DNA from: Macrococcus sp. 19Msa1099
GTDB lineage: Bacteria; Bacillota; Bacilli; Staphylococcales; Staphylococcaceae
DNA: 64,000 bases
Assembly: GCA_019357535.2 (NCBI GenBank)
Contig: CP079955.1
Span: 744,001-808,000 of the forward strand
Direction: 5' to 3'
Positions 9,613 to 18,552 of the stretch are shown here, one piece after another (the first letter of the stretch is position 1; each line of letters starts with the position of its first letter). The notes below the pieces were generated by a model that was given only the letters and a program-made list of their open reading frames with translations, searched no databases and was not told the origin of the DNA. Position numbers and translations under genes: made by a program.

Positions 9613-10278
9613 TTATTTTTTTAAGAGTAATGAGCCGATTGAAAGTGCTGCGCCACCAAGCGCTGCAATGCCAACGTACTTTGAATTTGAAGTGCCGCGT
9701 ACTTCATCCCGCTTAGATTTACTCGGAAGTTCTGTGTGATGTGCATGCGCTACATCACCCGTATTTGTATGTACAGGGTCAACGATGCCCTGCTCCTGTT
9801 TCAGCTGCTGGAAGGATGTACCGAAACCCTTAACAAACTTTGTCAGTACGATAGAACCTTCAACGAAATCTTTATTTGTTAATACTTTAAGTAATCCGGT
9901 CCACCCAAGTGGTGTGCTTTGATTATATTCAGTCGATAATTTCAGACCTTTATTGAACTTCAAGATCATCGGTTCGATATCATTGAAGTTAAACTTACCT
10001 AATCCTTGGACGAGTAGGAGTGCGTTACGAATCGCCTGGTCACTTTCAGTTTCATTGATGGCCTTTAACACACGCGTTAATATCGGATCGCTTTGAGAGA
10101 GCGCAGCATTGGCTGCATTTAATGCTTCATGCTCATCGAGCTGTTCGAGTAAACGGAATAATTTAAGTAACGTATCTTTATGCTGGATCAGCTGATCTTC
10201 TAATTCACGTAATTCCTTTTGTCGGAGTGCTTCAATATCTACTTCAGTCGGTTTAATTACACGTGTTGGTTGTGCCAT
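9613..10278 (-). CDS. DUF1641 protein, partner subunit of formate dehydrogenase
   Basis: The 221-residue protein belongs to the DUF1641 family (YrhD/YjgD of B. subtilis), which is found next to this type of formate dehydrogenase. In B. subtilis the pair was described as a menaquinone-linked enzyme in which the DUF1641 subunit (ForE) connects the catalytic subunit to the membrane. Seen here: an N-terminal coiled-coil-like region (about 15-50), the conserved core around GLGKFNFNDIEP, a polar linker, and a C-terminal hydrophobic stretch from about 199 to 219 ending in two lysines that could be a tail anchor. Its start codon overlaps the fdhA stop as TAATG, implying coupled translation. Confidence 0.88.
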   Translation of the reverse strand: MAQPTRVIKPTEVDIEALRQKELRELEDQLIQHKDTLLKLFRLLEQLDEHEALNAANAALSQSDPILTRVLKAINETESDQAIRNALLLVQGLGKFNFNDIEPMILKFNKGLKLSTEYNQSTPLGWTGLLKVLTNKDFVEGSIVLTKFVKGFGTSFQQLKQEQGIVDPVHTNTGDVAHAHHTELPSKSKRDEVRGTSNSKYVGIAALGGAALSIGSLLLKK

Positions 10279-13244
10279 TATCTATCACCTCTCATTTTAA
10301 CGATATCGCCTGGATACACATAGTCATCTCGTCTCCATTTCGCTTCAACGTTAACGCCCATTTGTGGTACACGGTTCCCGAAGCGGAAGTTATTTTCTGG
10401 TAATGGTGATTTCTTACCTTTATCTAGGATGATAAGCTTTGCCTTTGTTTCTTTGTAAGCTGGTGTTGATGTGTCTTTATCTGCGATAGAGCTTGAGAGC
10501 AGGTTAATCGCTGCATCGCCATTATCGTTCATCGGTAAGTAAACTTCTTTGCCGAATACACGGTCAGTAATTAATGCGCGTACATCAACCTTGCCGTAGG
10601 GTGACTGTAAGCGTACGAGGTTACCTGTTTGAATACCACGTTCGTCTGCAAGTTCCTGAGAAATTTCTAAGAATGCATCCGGTGTTTCCATTGCAAGACC
10701 TTTAACTCGATATGTCATATTACCTTCGTGGAAATGCTCAAGCAATCGTCCGTTGTTAACATGAATATCATATTGTGCTTCATATTCAGTCGGCTCTGTC
10801 CAGTCAACAGGGAAGAAGTTCGCTTTCTTATCATCAAATGGGAAGCCTTCTGTAAATAATAACGGAGAATCTGTGCCGTCTTCTTTAACTGGCCATTGTA
10901 AGCTATTGAACCCTTCTAGTCGGTCATAGGATACCCCTGAGTAGATTGGTGTTAATGACGCGATTTCATCCATTACGTCACCTGGATGCGCATAATCCCA
11001 GTCTGCGCCCATATGCTGTGCAATCTCCTGAATAATCTTCCAGTCTGGTTTCGTACCTTCTAAAGGTTCCATTACTTGATAGAGACGCTGAATACGACGC
11101 TCTGTATTCGAGAATGTTCCTTCTTTTTCGAAACTTGGTGCTGCAGGTAGAATAACATCTGCATATTCAGCAGTTTTTGAGAAGAAGATGTCTTGTACAA
11201 CGAAGAATTTCAGCTTTTCAAATCCTTCGCGGACGTAGTTGATGTTCGAATCAACGATACCCATATCTTCACCTTTTAAGTATAATACATCAAGCTCATC
11301 CGCATGCATTGCATCTACCATCTGGTGGTTATTCTGACCGACATTAGGGTTTAATGCTACACCCCATGCTTTGCTGAATTTTTCAAGCACCGCTTTGTCT
11401 GCAATCTTTTGGTAACCAGGAAGATGTGTTGGCATGCTTCCCATATCTGAAGCCCCTTGAACATTGTTGTGACCACGTAATGGATAAGATCCTGCACCTG
11501 GTTTCATATAGTTACCTGTTACTAGCAATAGGTTAGAGATCGCAGTAGAAGTATCACTACCCCCACGTTGCTGAGTCACACCCATCGCCCACATAACGGC
11601 TGTCGTTTTTGCTTCATGGATCATTTCTGCAATCTTGATAATTTCTTCTTTCGACATGCCAGTATGTTCTGCAGCATAATCGATTGTGTATTTCTGTAGT
11701 CCTTCAACGAGGGCAGTGTAGTTGTTCACATGCTTATCGATGAATGCCTGGTCCTGCCAGTTATTGTCGATAATATATTTCGTTACTGCATTTAACCACA
11801 CTAAGTCACTACCTGGATTCGGACGCACGAACATATCAGCACGTTCTGCCAGCTCATGTTTACGGATATCTGCTACAAGTAATTTAGAGCCGTGTAATTT
11901 CTGAGCACTCTTTACGCGCGTTGCGATAACAGGATGTGCTTCAGCTGTGTTTGTTCCGAGTCCAATAATCAGTTCTGCACGTGCGATATCTGTAATCGAA
12001 CCTGAGTCTCCTCCGTAACCAACCGTACGCCATAATCCCATCGTTGCAGGAGACTGACAGTAACGTGAACAGTTATCTACGTTGTTCGTACCTACGACTT
12101 GACGGGCAAGCTTCTGCATTAAGTACGATTCTTCATTTGTACACTTAGAAGAAGTGATGAACGCTAATCTTTCAGGACCACGCGTATCAATCGTCTCTTT
12201 AAATTTAGAAGAGATTAAGTCGAGTGCTTCTTCCCAGGTCGCTTCTCTAAAGCCATCCGCTTCACGAATTAATGGCTTCGTTAGACGTTCACCTGAATTT
12301 ACGAAATCCCAGCCGAATTTACCTTTAACACATGTAGAAATCTGGTTCGCCGGTGCTTCAGGGCTTGGTTCTACTTTCAGCACTTCGCGACCTTTCGTCC
12401 ATACTTCGAAAGAACATCCGACACCACAGTACGTACAAACTGTCTTAGTCTTCTTGATTCTATCCTTACGCATCTCTGCCTCAACGTCTGAGATAGCCAT
12501 AAGCGGTGTGTACCCTGTTTCTACTGCTTTCGTAACTTCTACAGCCGGACGGAATGCGTCCTTAAGCATACCAGTTAAGAAACCAGCTTCACCAACCATG
12601 CCAACTTCCATCATTGCATTACATGGGCATACGGTAGAGCAGTGACCACAATTGACACAAGAGGAATCATCGATATTTAAGTCCGTATTCCCATCCCAGA
12701 TGACACGTGGACGTTCTAATTCCCAGTCAATCATCAATGTTTCATTGACCTGTACATTCTGACAGGCTTGCACACAGCGACCACAAAGTATACATTGATC
12801 TGGATCATAACGGTAGAACTTACCGATATTCTTTGGTGCACCTTTAGGAGACTGGGCAGTAGCCTGATGATCTATCTTTAAATTCTTAACGGTATTATGT
12901 ACTGTACAGTTTCCATTGTTAAAATCACATACTGTACAATAAAGTTCATGATTACGTAATATTCTGTCCATCGCAATCATCTGTGCTTCAAATGCTTCAC
13001 TTGATCCTGTCTTGACAATGTCCCCGTCTTTAAGCTGTGTACTACATGAACGTACGAGCTCACCATTGACTTCAACGATACATGCATCACATGTTTCGAT
13101 TGCACCAAGATCGGGGTGATAGCATAGTGCTGGAACATCAATGCCCTTAAACCTTAAGTAGTCGAGAATGCTTACATTGTCCGGAACTTCCATCGGTTTG
13201 CCGTTCAGCGTAATACTGACCGTTTGTGATGTTACATCATTCAT
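10278..13244 (-). CDS. fdhA: Molybdopterin formate dehydrogenase, catalytic subunit
   Basis: A 988-residue FdhA/YrhE-type enzyme oxidising formate to CO2. From the N terminus: a [2Fe-2S] ferredoxin domain (Cys41, 52, 55, 67), a His-Cys3 cluster motif (His99, Cys103, 106, 113), two [4Fe-4S] motifs (CILCGRC and CVNCGHC), then the molybdopterin domain with its own [4Fe-4S] motif (CTYCGVGC). The metal ligand is cysteine, not selenocysteine (codon TGT in NCSRYCQ). I start at ATG 13244, which has AAGTGGGG upstream; the ATG six codons earlier has no ribosome binding site. The promoter at 13294-13321 drives fdhA and the DUF1641 gene. Confidence 0.93.
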   Translation of the reverse strand: MNDVTSQTVSITLNGKPMEVPDNVSILDYLRFKGIDVPALCYHPDLGAIETCDACIVEVNGELVRSCSTQLKDGDIVKTGSSEAFEAQMIAMDRILRNHELYCTVCDFNNGNCTVHNTVKNLKIDHQATAQSPKGAPKNIGKFYRYDPDQCILCGRCVQACQNVQVNETLMIDWELERPRVIWDGNTDLNIDDSSCVNCGHCSTVCPCNAMMEVGMVGEAGFLTGMLKDAFRPAVEVTKAVETGYTPLMAISDVEAEMRKDRIKKTKTVCTYCGVGCSFEVWTKGREVLKVEPSPEAPANQISTCVKGKFGWDFVNSGERLTKPLIREADGFREATWEEALDLISSKFKETIDTRGPERLAFITSSKCTNEESYLMQKLARQVVGTNNVDNCSRYCQSPATMGLWRTVGYGGDSGSITDIARAELIIGLGTNTAEAHPVIATRVKSAQKLHGSKLLVADIRKHELAERADMFVRPNPGSDLVWLNAVTKYIIDNNWQDQAFIDKHVNNYTALVEGLQKYTIDYAAEHTGMSKEEIIKIAEMIHEAKTTAVMWAMGVTQQRGGSDTSTAISNLLLVTGNYMKPGAGSYPLRGHNNVQGASDMGSMPTHLPGYQKIADKAVLEKFSKAWGVALNPNVGQNNHQMVDAMHADELDVLYLKGEDMGIVDSNINYVREGFEKLKFFVVQDIFFSKTAEYADVILPAAPSFEKEGTFSNTERRIQRLYQVMEPLEGTKPDWKIIQEIAQHMGADWDYAHPGDVMDEIASLTPIYSGVSYDRLEGFNSLQWPVKEDGTDSPLLFTEGFPFDDKKANFFPVDWTEPTEYEAQYDIHVNNGRLLEHFHEGNMTYRVKGLAMETPDAFLEISQELADERGIQTGNLVRLQSPYGKVDVRALITDRVFGKEVYLPMNDNGDAAINLLSSSIADKDTSTPAYKETKAKLIILDKGKKSPLPENNFRFGNRVPQMGVNVEAKWRRDDYVYPGDIVKMRGDR

Positions 13245-13293
13245 AAAATTACCCCACTTCATATTTATTTTAAAAAATATATGCCCTAACCTA

Positions 13294-13321
13294 ATTATAA
13301 ATTATCTGAGTATTATTGCAA
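13294..13321 (-). promoter_or_regulatory. Promoter of the formate dehydrogenase operon
   Basis: On the minus strand, TTGCAA and a perfect TATAAT are 16 bases apart, about 50 bases upstream of the chosen fdhA start. No obvious operator is seen beside it. Confidence 0.6.
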
Positions 13322-13366
13322 TTTTATTATTGAATTGATTTCAGTAATGAATAGAAATAAAACAGA

Positions 13367-13418
13367 TAAAAATATGAGACGAGAACAAATGATGCGTAAT
13401 CATCTGCCCTCATCTCAT
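13367..13418 (-). terminator. Terminator of the DUF1054 gene
   Basis: Read on the minus strand, a 20-bp stem with several G-U pairs (13374-13418, loop near 13394-13398) is followed by ATTTTT. On the plus strand the same pairs would be A-C mismatches, so it works for the minus strand only. It separates the DUF1054 gene from the fdh promoter. Confidence 0.7.
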
Positions 13419-13423
13419 ACGTA

Positions 13424-14035
13424 TTAAATATATAAAGGAAGTAATTTAAAAAACGTATCTTCTACCGCTGCTAAAAACTTTTTATCTGACATCAATGCAT
13501 CATCATCAGGTAAGAATACTTTGCCGAATAATAGTTCTCCTTTTTTTACATTGATGAGACGATCGATATAACGTTTCAGCGCATCTTCATCTAGTGAATG
13601 AACTGCTTCATATGTCTTTTTCATATGATCGCCCTTAATGATAAAATCACGATCAAGTGCTAATATGTCATTAACTTGCTGCTGCCACTTTGCCGCCATG
13701 CGCTCTTTTTCAGGGGATTCATAGATAATGCCAAAGAGTACGAAAACGTGGTCATCGAAGAGTCCAATCTGGAAGTGGGGCAGCATCTTGTAACCGCGTT
13801 TGTTTGTTGAAAATGCAACCCATGTATCGTTCGGTGGATTCGTTTTTCGACGCAGATGTTTTGCTACATGTGGATAGAATGTTTCATCTGTATGCTGAGA
13901 TAAATAGCTGCTAAAATATTCACCAAGTGCTTCTAGCTTCGGACGCGTTGTTTCGATCAATGCTTCCATACGCGGCTCTAAGCCTTCCACGTTAAAGACA
14001 TTGAAATCTTTTGAAGTAAAATGATATTTTGCCAT
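13424..14035 (-). CDS. DUF1054 / UPF0637 family protein (YktB-like)
   Basis: A 203-residue cytosolic protein matching the UPF0637/DUF1054 family that sits beside suhB and typA in staphylococci. Recognisable features are the N-terminal FTSKDFNVFNVEGLEPRM segment and the NPPNDTWVAFS and YKMLPHFQIG core. The function is unknown. The start ATG has AAGGTGAG upstream on the minus strand. It is divergent from suhB, with about 100 bases of AT-rich promoter region between them. Confidence 0.88.
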   Translation of the reverse strand: MAKYHFTSKDFNVFNVEGLEPRMEALIETTRPKLEALGEYFSSYLSQHTDETFYPHVAKHLRRKTNPPNDTWVAFSTNKRGYKMLPHFQIGLFDDHVFVLFGIIYESPEKERMAAKWQQQVNDILALDRDFIIKGDHMKKTYEAVHSLDEDALKRYIDRLINVKKGELLFGKVFLPDDDALMSDKKFLAAVEDTFFKLLPLYI

Positions 14036-14091
14036 AGTTCACTCACCTTTTTCTTTTATATATACTATTATATACATAAAGTTGAAACAAT

Positions 14092-14119
14092 TTTGCTTAT
14101 GTTTAAGATATTGTATAAT
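14092..14119 (+). promoter_or_regulatory. Promoter of suhB
   Basis: A perfect -10 TATAAT at 14114-14119 with a moderate -35 (TTTGCT, spacing 16) lies 20 bases before the suhB start codon, leaving only a short leader that carries a TAGGAGGA ribosome binding site. Confidence 0.5.
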
Positions 14120-14138
14120 GATCCTAGGAGGAGATGCT

Positions 14139-14960
14139 ATGGAATTATTTGAATTTATGAAACAGATTGTTTATCAGGCTGGCAGTAATATTAGAGCTCA
14201 ACTTAATCAGCCGTTATTAATAGAAACGAAATCAAATCCAAATGATCTTGTCACGAATATGGATAAAGAAACCGAACAGCTGCTGTATGATGCAATAATG
14301 CAAGCTTACCCAATGCACCATATTATCGGTGAAGAAGGAAGCGGTACAGATATTACCTCTATGGAAGGTACGGTATGGATTATCGATCCGATTGATGGTA
14401 CTTTGAACTTTGTACATCAGCAGGAAAACTTTGCGATTTCTGTCGGTGTATTTGTTGATGGGAAGAAGTATGCGGGTGTCATCTATGACGTCATGCGTGA
14501 CACGATGTATAGCGCACGTGCAGGACACGGGGCATACAAGAATGAAGAGCCGATAGCACCACTTATTGATAGCGAACTGCATCAATCTATCATCTCCATG
14601 AACCCGAACTGGTTAACGAAAGATTATACGAAAGACATCTATAGTGACATCGTCATCAAAGCAAGAAGTGCAAGAAGCTATGGTTCAGCAGCGTTAGATT
14701 TCGCCTATGTTGCAACAGGCAAAGTGGATGCTTATATTACGCTCAGGCTCCATCCATGGGACTTTGCCGGTGGCGCCATCATCGCTGAGGAAGTGGGGGC
14801 AGTCGTTACGAACCAGCTGAATGAACCGCTGGATATGCTCCATGCGAATTCAATTATGGTGGCAAACAAAGCGCTCCACGATGAAATTTATACACAGTAT
14901 TTGAAACCACATTCAGCTGCTCTTGATAGCATCCATCAAGAGAGGTTCCATCGCCGTTAA
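14139..14960 (+). CDS. suhB: Inositol monophosphatase family protein
   Basis: A 273-residue Mg2+-dependent phosphatase of the inositol monophosphatase superfamily. The metal-binding motifs are intact: GEEG with Glu65/66, DPIDGT with Asp83 and Asp86, and a C-terminal HPWDFAGG. The real substrate may be inositol phosphate, NADP or a related sugar phosphate. The ATG at 14139 is chosen over an upstream in-frame ATG at 14082 because TAGGAGGA is correctly spaced before it and the promoter -10 lies in between. Its stop codon overlaps the stop of the opposing NERD-like gene by two bases. Confidence 0.9.
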   Translation: MELFEFMKQIVYQAGSNIRAQLNQPLLIETKSNPNDLVTNMDKETEQLLYDAIMQAYPMHHIIGEEGSGTDITSMEGTVWIIDPIDGTLNFVHQQENFAISVGVFVDGKKYAGVIYDVMRDTMYSARAGHGAYKNEEPIAPLIDSELHQSIISMNPNWLTKDYTKDIYSDIVIKARSARSYGSAALDFAYVATGKVDAYITLRLHPWDFAGGAIIAEEVGAVVTNQLNEPLDMLHANSIMVANKALHDEIYTQYLKPHSAALDSIHQERFHRR

Positions 14961-15833
14961 ATATAATAGGCACCTTTAGTTGTGCCGAACTTCTGGAAGT
15001 GTTTATTCAGCAGTTTCGTGAGTATAAAAGGTGGGAAGTAATGCGCTGTAAATTCAGCGAAATTACGTCTCGTCAGTCTTTGTTCGGATAATATCGCTTT
15101 AAACTGTGAAATATTATGATTGAACAAGCTTTCTGAATCGATGATTGCATTACAATGTGTGCAGTAATTCAGAGATTTGAACCGGTTGAGTGTATTCAGC
15201 GCTAAGCAGTCAGGACAGCTGACACCCTTTTTGTAGTCGGGGAGATGGATTTCATGTATTACAGAAGTATCGACTAAGACAGTGCTAATGGTGCTGTTTT
15301 TTTTTTTTTTTTGAGCAGATACTCATGCGCTCAAGATAGGGTAAAATCTGATCCTTTAGCAGAATATCGCCCGGGTGACTATGGATATCAAGCATGAAGG
15401 TCTCATTGAACATCACACATTTTGTATACACGGGCAGTTGCGTTGAAGTTTCAGGCATCACATTGATAACAGAATACTTCATACAATGCAGTTCGGAAAT
15501 ATCGGCGTGTGTGGTATAAGTTGTGCTATTTATAAGCATACCGTCACCGTCAATATGATGTAAACCGCTATAATCATTGAACTTAAATAAATGTACTGCA
15601 TTATCAGTGATAATAATCAGGTTGATATAGATATTGTGATGCGTCTGATACTGCCATATGCACTCAAAGTGTGTATGGTCAATCTGATTTAAAAGCGCCA
15701 TAAAGGCATGCTCAAGCTGATAACGTTTATTCAGCTCATGTAGCTGTGCGGCGCAGTGCGTATTGGATGTACGATGGACAAGCGATTCCAGTGCAGTTAA
15801 TGTATGAGGTTTGCTTAATGGTTTAATGTGCAT
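14957..15833 (-). pseudogene. NERD-like zinc-ribbon protein gene, frameshifted at a 16-A run
   Basis: The minus-strand frame from ATG 15833 (AAGGAGA six bases upstream) runs about 179 codons, hits a run of 16 A, reads five lysines and stops at QHH. Downstream of the run another frame stays open from the run to TAA at 14957-14959, about 110 codons, containing a CPDC...CTHC zinc-ribbon-like pair. With 15 A instead of 16 the two frames join into one protein of about 290 residues. The N-terminal half resembles the NERD nuclease-related fold (NLIIITDNAVHLFKF aligns with the core strand), but the expected acidic and lysine residues are not conserved. It could be a true pseudogene, a phase-variable gene or a homopolymer miscount. 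Confidence 0.75.
15297..15312. repeat. Homopolymer of 16 T (A on the coding strand)
   Basis: Sixteen consecutive T residues lie inside the NERD-like coding region, exactly where the reading frame breaks. Runs this long are rare inside coding sequence and prone to slippage in vivo and to sequencing error. Confidence 0.95.
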
Positions 15834-15861
15834 ATCAGTTCTCCTTTGCATTGATGATTAT

Positions 15862-15890
15862 AATATAGCGACTCAATTGGAGATATTCAA
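15862..15890 (-). promoter_or_regulatory. Promoter of the NERD-like gene
   Basis: On the minus strand TTGAAT and TATATT are 17 bases apart, ending about 29 bases before the ATG at 15833. Both hexamers are close to the vegetative consensus, so transcription of the broken gene is probably intact. Confidence 0.5.
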
Positions 15891-15910
15891 ATTGCTATAT
15901 TTAAAAAATT

Positions 15911-15951
15911 ACAAAAAAATCACACTAAAATTTAAAAATTTTAGTGTGATT
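15911..15951 (-). terminator. Terminator of ylaF
   Basis: A perfect inverted repeat (AATCACACTAAAATTT at 15918-15933, complement 15936-15951) is followed on the minus strand by TTTTTTGT. It stands between ylaF and the NERD-like gene, so the latter has its own transcription unit. Confidence 0.8.
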
Positions 15952-16024
15952 AATTAAAAATAGTATGAAAGATTAAAAAATAGTGTCTCAAAATTAAAAA
16001 GCGGTAAATCGATAAAAAATTTTT

Positions 16025-16210
16025 TTAAAGCTCACCATTTTCACGAAACTTCTTCTTGAAAGTGAAGCCTACGCCAAAAGTGGCGATAAATAATATCACT
16101 GCTATACCTATAAGTAATAAGTTACCTTCAGCAAGTCCGATACTAAAGAGGATAAGCATCAGTACTGCGAAACAAGCAAGTGCGAATTGTGTAATTGTAC
16201 TTTTCTTCAT
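16025..16210 (-). CDS. DUF5325 small membrane protein (YlaF-like)
   Basis: A 61-residue protein with two hydrophobic helices (about 8-28 and 31-50) and a basic C-terminal end. Size, topology and position next to typA match YlaF of B. subtilis (DUF5325); function unknown. AAGGAG lies 9 bases before the ATG. It is divergent from typA. Confidence 0.8.
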   Translation of the reverse strand: MKKSTITQFALACFAVLMLILFSIGLAEGNLLLIGIAVILFIATFGVGFTFKKKFRENGEL

Positions 16211-16268
16211 ATAAATTTACTCCTTTTTACTTTCTATAAACTCCATGATATATTAATATCGTATTATA

Positions 16269-16277
16269 TGATATAAT
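16269..16277 (+). promoter_or_regulatory. Extended -10 promoter of typA
   Basis: TGATATAAT is a perfect extended -10 (TGn plus TATAAT); no good -35 is present at the right distance. It lies 49 bases upstream of the typA ATG. Confidence 0.5.
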
Positions 16278-16325
16278 ATCACAGTTACATAAAAACTGTA
16301 AGTTGATTAAGAAGGGAAAGACCAC

Positions 16326-18170
16326 ATGACTAAATTAAGAGAAGATGTACGTAATATTGCAATTATAGCCCACGTCGACCATGGGAAAACGACTTTAGTA
16401 GATGAATTATTAAAGCAATCGGGAACATTCCGTGAGAACGAGCAGGTTGATGAACGTGCAATGGATTCAAATGATATCGAAAGAGAACGTGGTATCACGA
16501 TTTTAGCAAAGAATACAGCGATAGACTATAAAGGAACGCGTATCAACATTCTGGACACACCAGGACACGCCGATTTTGGTGGAGAAGTGGAACGTATCAT
16601 GAAAATGGTAGATGGTGTTATTCTTGTTGTTGATGCATACGAAGGAACAATGCCACAGACGCGTTTCGTATTAAAGAAAGCGTTAGAACAAAACTTAAAG
16701 CCAGTTGTTGTAGTAAATAAAATAGATAAACCTTCAGCAAGACCTGAAGAAGTTTTAGACGAAGTATATGATTTATTTATTGAATTAGAAGCAAATGATG
16801 AGCAGCTCGATTTCCCTGTAGTGTATGCTTCAGCAATCAATGGAACTGCAAGTTTAGATGCAGCGACACAAGATGAGAACATGCAGAGCTTATACGAAAC
16901 AATTATCGATTACGTCCCTGCACCGATTGATAACCGTGATGAGGATCTGCAGTTCCAGGTTGCATTACTTGATTATAATGACTATGTTGGTCGTATTGGT
17001 ATCGGTCGCGTATTCCGTGGAACGATGGAAGTGGGTCAACAAGTATCATTGATTAAATTAGATGGTACAATCAAGAATTTCCGTGTGACGAAGATCTTCG
17101 GTTTCTTCGGATTAAAACGTGTTGAAATCGAAAAAGCATATGCAGGAGACTTAATCGCAGTCTCTGGTATGGAAGATATTAACGTAGGAGAAACTGTGGC
17201 GCCAGTTGACAATCCTGAAGCGTTACCTGTTCTGCGCATCGATGAGCCGACTTTACAGATGACATTCTCTGTAAATAACTCACCATTTGCAGGTAAGGAA
17301 GGGAAATTCGTTACAGCACGTAATATTCAAGACCGTCTTGAATCACAGCTTGAAACAGACGTATCATTACGCGTTGAATCTGTAGGTCCGGATAGCTGGA
17401 CTGTATCTGGTCGTGGGGAACTGCATTTATCCATCTTAATCGAGAATATGCGTCGTGAAGGTTTCGAACTTCAAGTATCAAAGCCTGAAGTTATCGTAAA
17501 AGAAATCGACGGTAAGAAATATGAGCCGTATGAGCGTGTACAAATTGATGTACCGGAAGAACATACAGGTTCTGTTATAGAATCTCTTGGAGTACGTAAA
17601 GGTGAAATGGTAGATATGGTTAATGGTGGTAATGGCCATACACGTCTTATCTTTAACGTGCCTGCACGTGGACTAATCGGATACCGTACGGAATTTATGT
17701 CGATGACACGTGGTTACGGTATTTTAAACCATACCTTTGATGAATATCGTCCATTACTTAAAGGACGTATCGGTGGTCGTCGTAACGGTGTTCTTGTGTC
17801 TATCGATAAAGGGGTAGCAAGTACGTATGCCATCTTAGCGCTGGAAGACCGTGGTGTAAACTTCATGGAACCAGGAACTGAAGTATATGAAGGCATGATC
17901 GTTGGTGAAAACTCACGTGATAATGACTTAACGGTTAACATTACGAAAGTGAAAGCAGCAAACAACATTCGTTCTGCGACAAAAGAACAGACAACAACGA
18001 TGAAGAAACCGAGAATCTTAACACTTGAAGAAGCGTTAGAATACTTAAACGATGATGAGTTAGTGGAAGTTACACCAGAATCTATTCGTCTAAGAAAGAA
18101 AACATTAGATAAATCGCAACGTGAAAGAGAACAGAAGAAAGCTAAAGCTGCATTACAGGAAGAAGAATAG
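16326..18170 (+). CDS. typA: Ribosome-associated GTPase TypA/BipA
   Basis: A 614-residue translational GTPase of the EF-G/LepA superfamily, which binds the ribosome and helps large-subunit maturation and stress adaptation. Motifs: G1 AHVDHGKT (15-22), G2 RGITI, G3 DTPGHADF, G4 NKID. Domain II spans about 200-300, followed by the EF-G III and V-like domains and the BipA-specific C-terminal domain containing RTEFMSMTRGYG. GAAGGGA precedes the ATG. ylaH follows after 10 bases and shares its terminator. Confidence 0.97.
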   Translation: MTKLREDVRNIAIIAHVDHGKTTLVDELLKQSGTFRENEQVDERAMDSNDIERERGITILAKNTAIDYKGTRINILDTPGHADFGGEVERIMKMVDGVILVVDAYEGTMPQTRFVLKKALEQNLKPVVVVNKIDKPSARPEEVLDEVYDLFIELEANDEQLDFPVVYASAINGTASLDAATQDENMQSLYETIIDYVPAPIDNRDEDLQFQVALLDYNDYVGRIGIGRVFRGTMEVGQQVSLIKLDGTIKNFRVTKIFGFFGLKRVEIEKAYAGDLIAVSGMEDINVGETVAPVDNPEALPVLRIDEPTLQMTFSVNNSPFAGKEGKFVTARNIQDRLESQLETDVSLRVESVGPDSWTVSGRGELHLSILIENMRREGFELQVSKPEVIVKEIDGKKYEPYERVQIDVPEEHTGSVIESLGVRKGEMVDMVNGGNGHTRLIFNVPARGLIGYRTEFMSMTRGYGILNHTFDEYRPLLKGRIGGRRNGVLVSIDKGVASTYAILALEDRGVNFMEPGTEVYEGMIVGENSRDNDLTVNITKVKAANNIRSATKEQTTTMKKPRILTLEEALEYLNDDELVEVTPESIRLRKKTLDKSQREREQKKAKAALQEEE

Positions 18171-18180
18171 GAGTGATTAA

Positions 18181-18525
18181 ATGAACTTTCTTATAGGGAA
18201 CGTAAGCACGGATCCTGAACAAAGAATGTCATTTCTCGCAAAACTGTTTGCAGTAGATAAAAATCCAGAAGCTGGCATGTGGTATTTACTTATCGCAATC
18301 TTTATACTAAGTGCAATCGTCTATAATCTAGGCTTTGCACGTAAGTTAAAGCTATGGCAGAATGTAGTGATCTATATCATGCTATTTTTAGGATGCATCA
18401 TACTTAACTTCCTTGCGGTATTTCTACCGGTAGGGGAAAGCCTGATCATCGCAGCCATCGTTTTAGGATTATATCGCTATCGACTGCATAAAGAACGTAA
18501 TCAGAAAATAGAAAACAGAGATTAG
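18181..18525 (+). CDS. YlaH-like membrane protein
   Basis: A 114-residue protein with three hydrophobic segments (about 33-50, 60-78 and 80-98) and a basic C-terminal tail, matching the YlaH-like family next to typA in Bacillus and staphylococci. Its function is unknown. AGGAGTG precedes the ATG. Its stop codon lies inside the left arm of the terminator hairpin. Confidence 0.85.
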   Translation: MNFLIGNVSTDPEQRMSFLAKLFAVDKNPEAGMWYLLIAIFILSAIVYNLGFARKLKLWQNVVIYIMLFLGCIILNFLAVFLPVGESLIIAAIVLGLYRYRLHKERNQKIENRD

Positions 18526-18549
18526 GCAGCAGCCTGATCTCTGTTTTTA
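18512..18549. terminator. Terminator of typA-ylaH, possibly bidirectional
   Basis: A 15-bp stem (AAACAGAGATTAGGC with one G-U pair) at 18513-18545 ends in TTTTT on the plus strand. The converging minus-strand gene ends 4 bases further on, and the A-rich left arm may serve as its terminator. Confidence 0.8.
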
Positions 18550-18552
18550 TGT

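Noticed and set aside
12154-12645. 163-codon plus-strand frame opposite fdhA
   Set aside because: Antisense to conserved iron-sulfur and molybdopterin motifs; no promoter or ribosome binding site.
15297-15312. Poly-T run as a terminator of a plus-strand transcript
   Set aside because: There is no GC-rich hairpin directly before it on the plus strand and no plus-strand gene ending there; it is better explained as a homopolymer in the minus-strand coding region.
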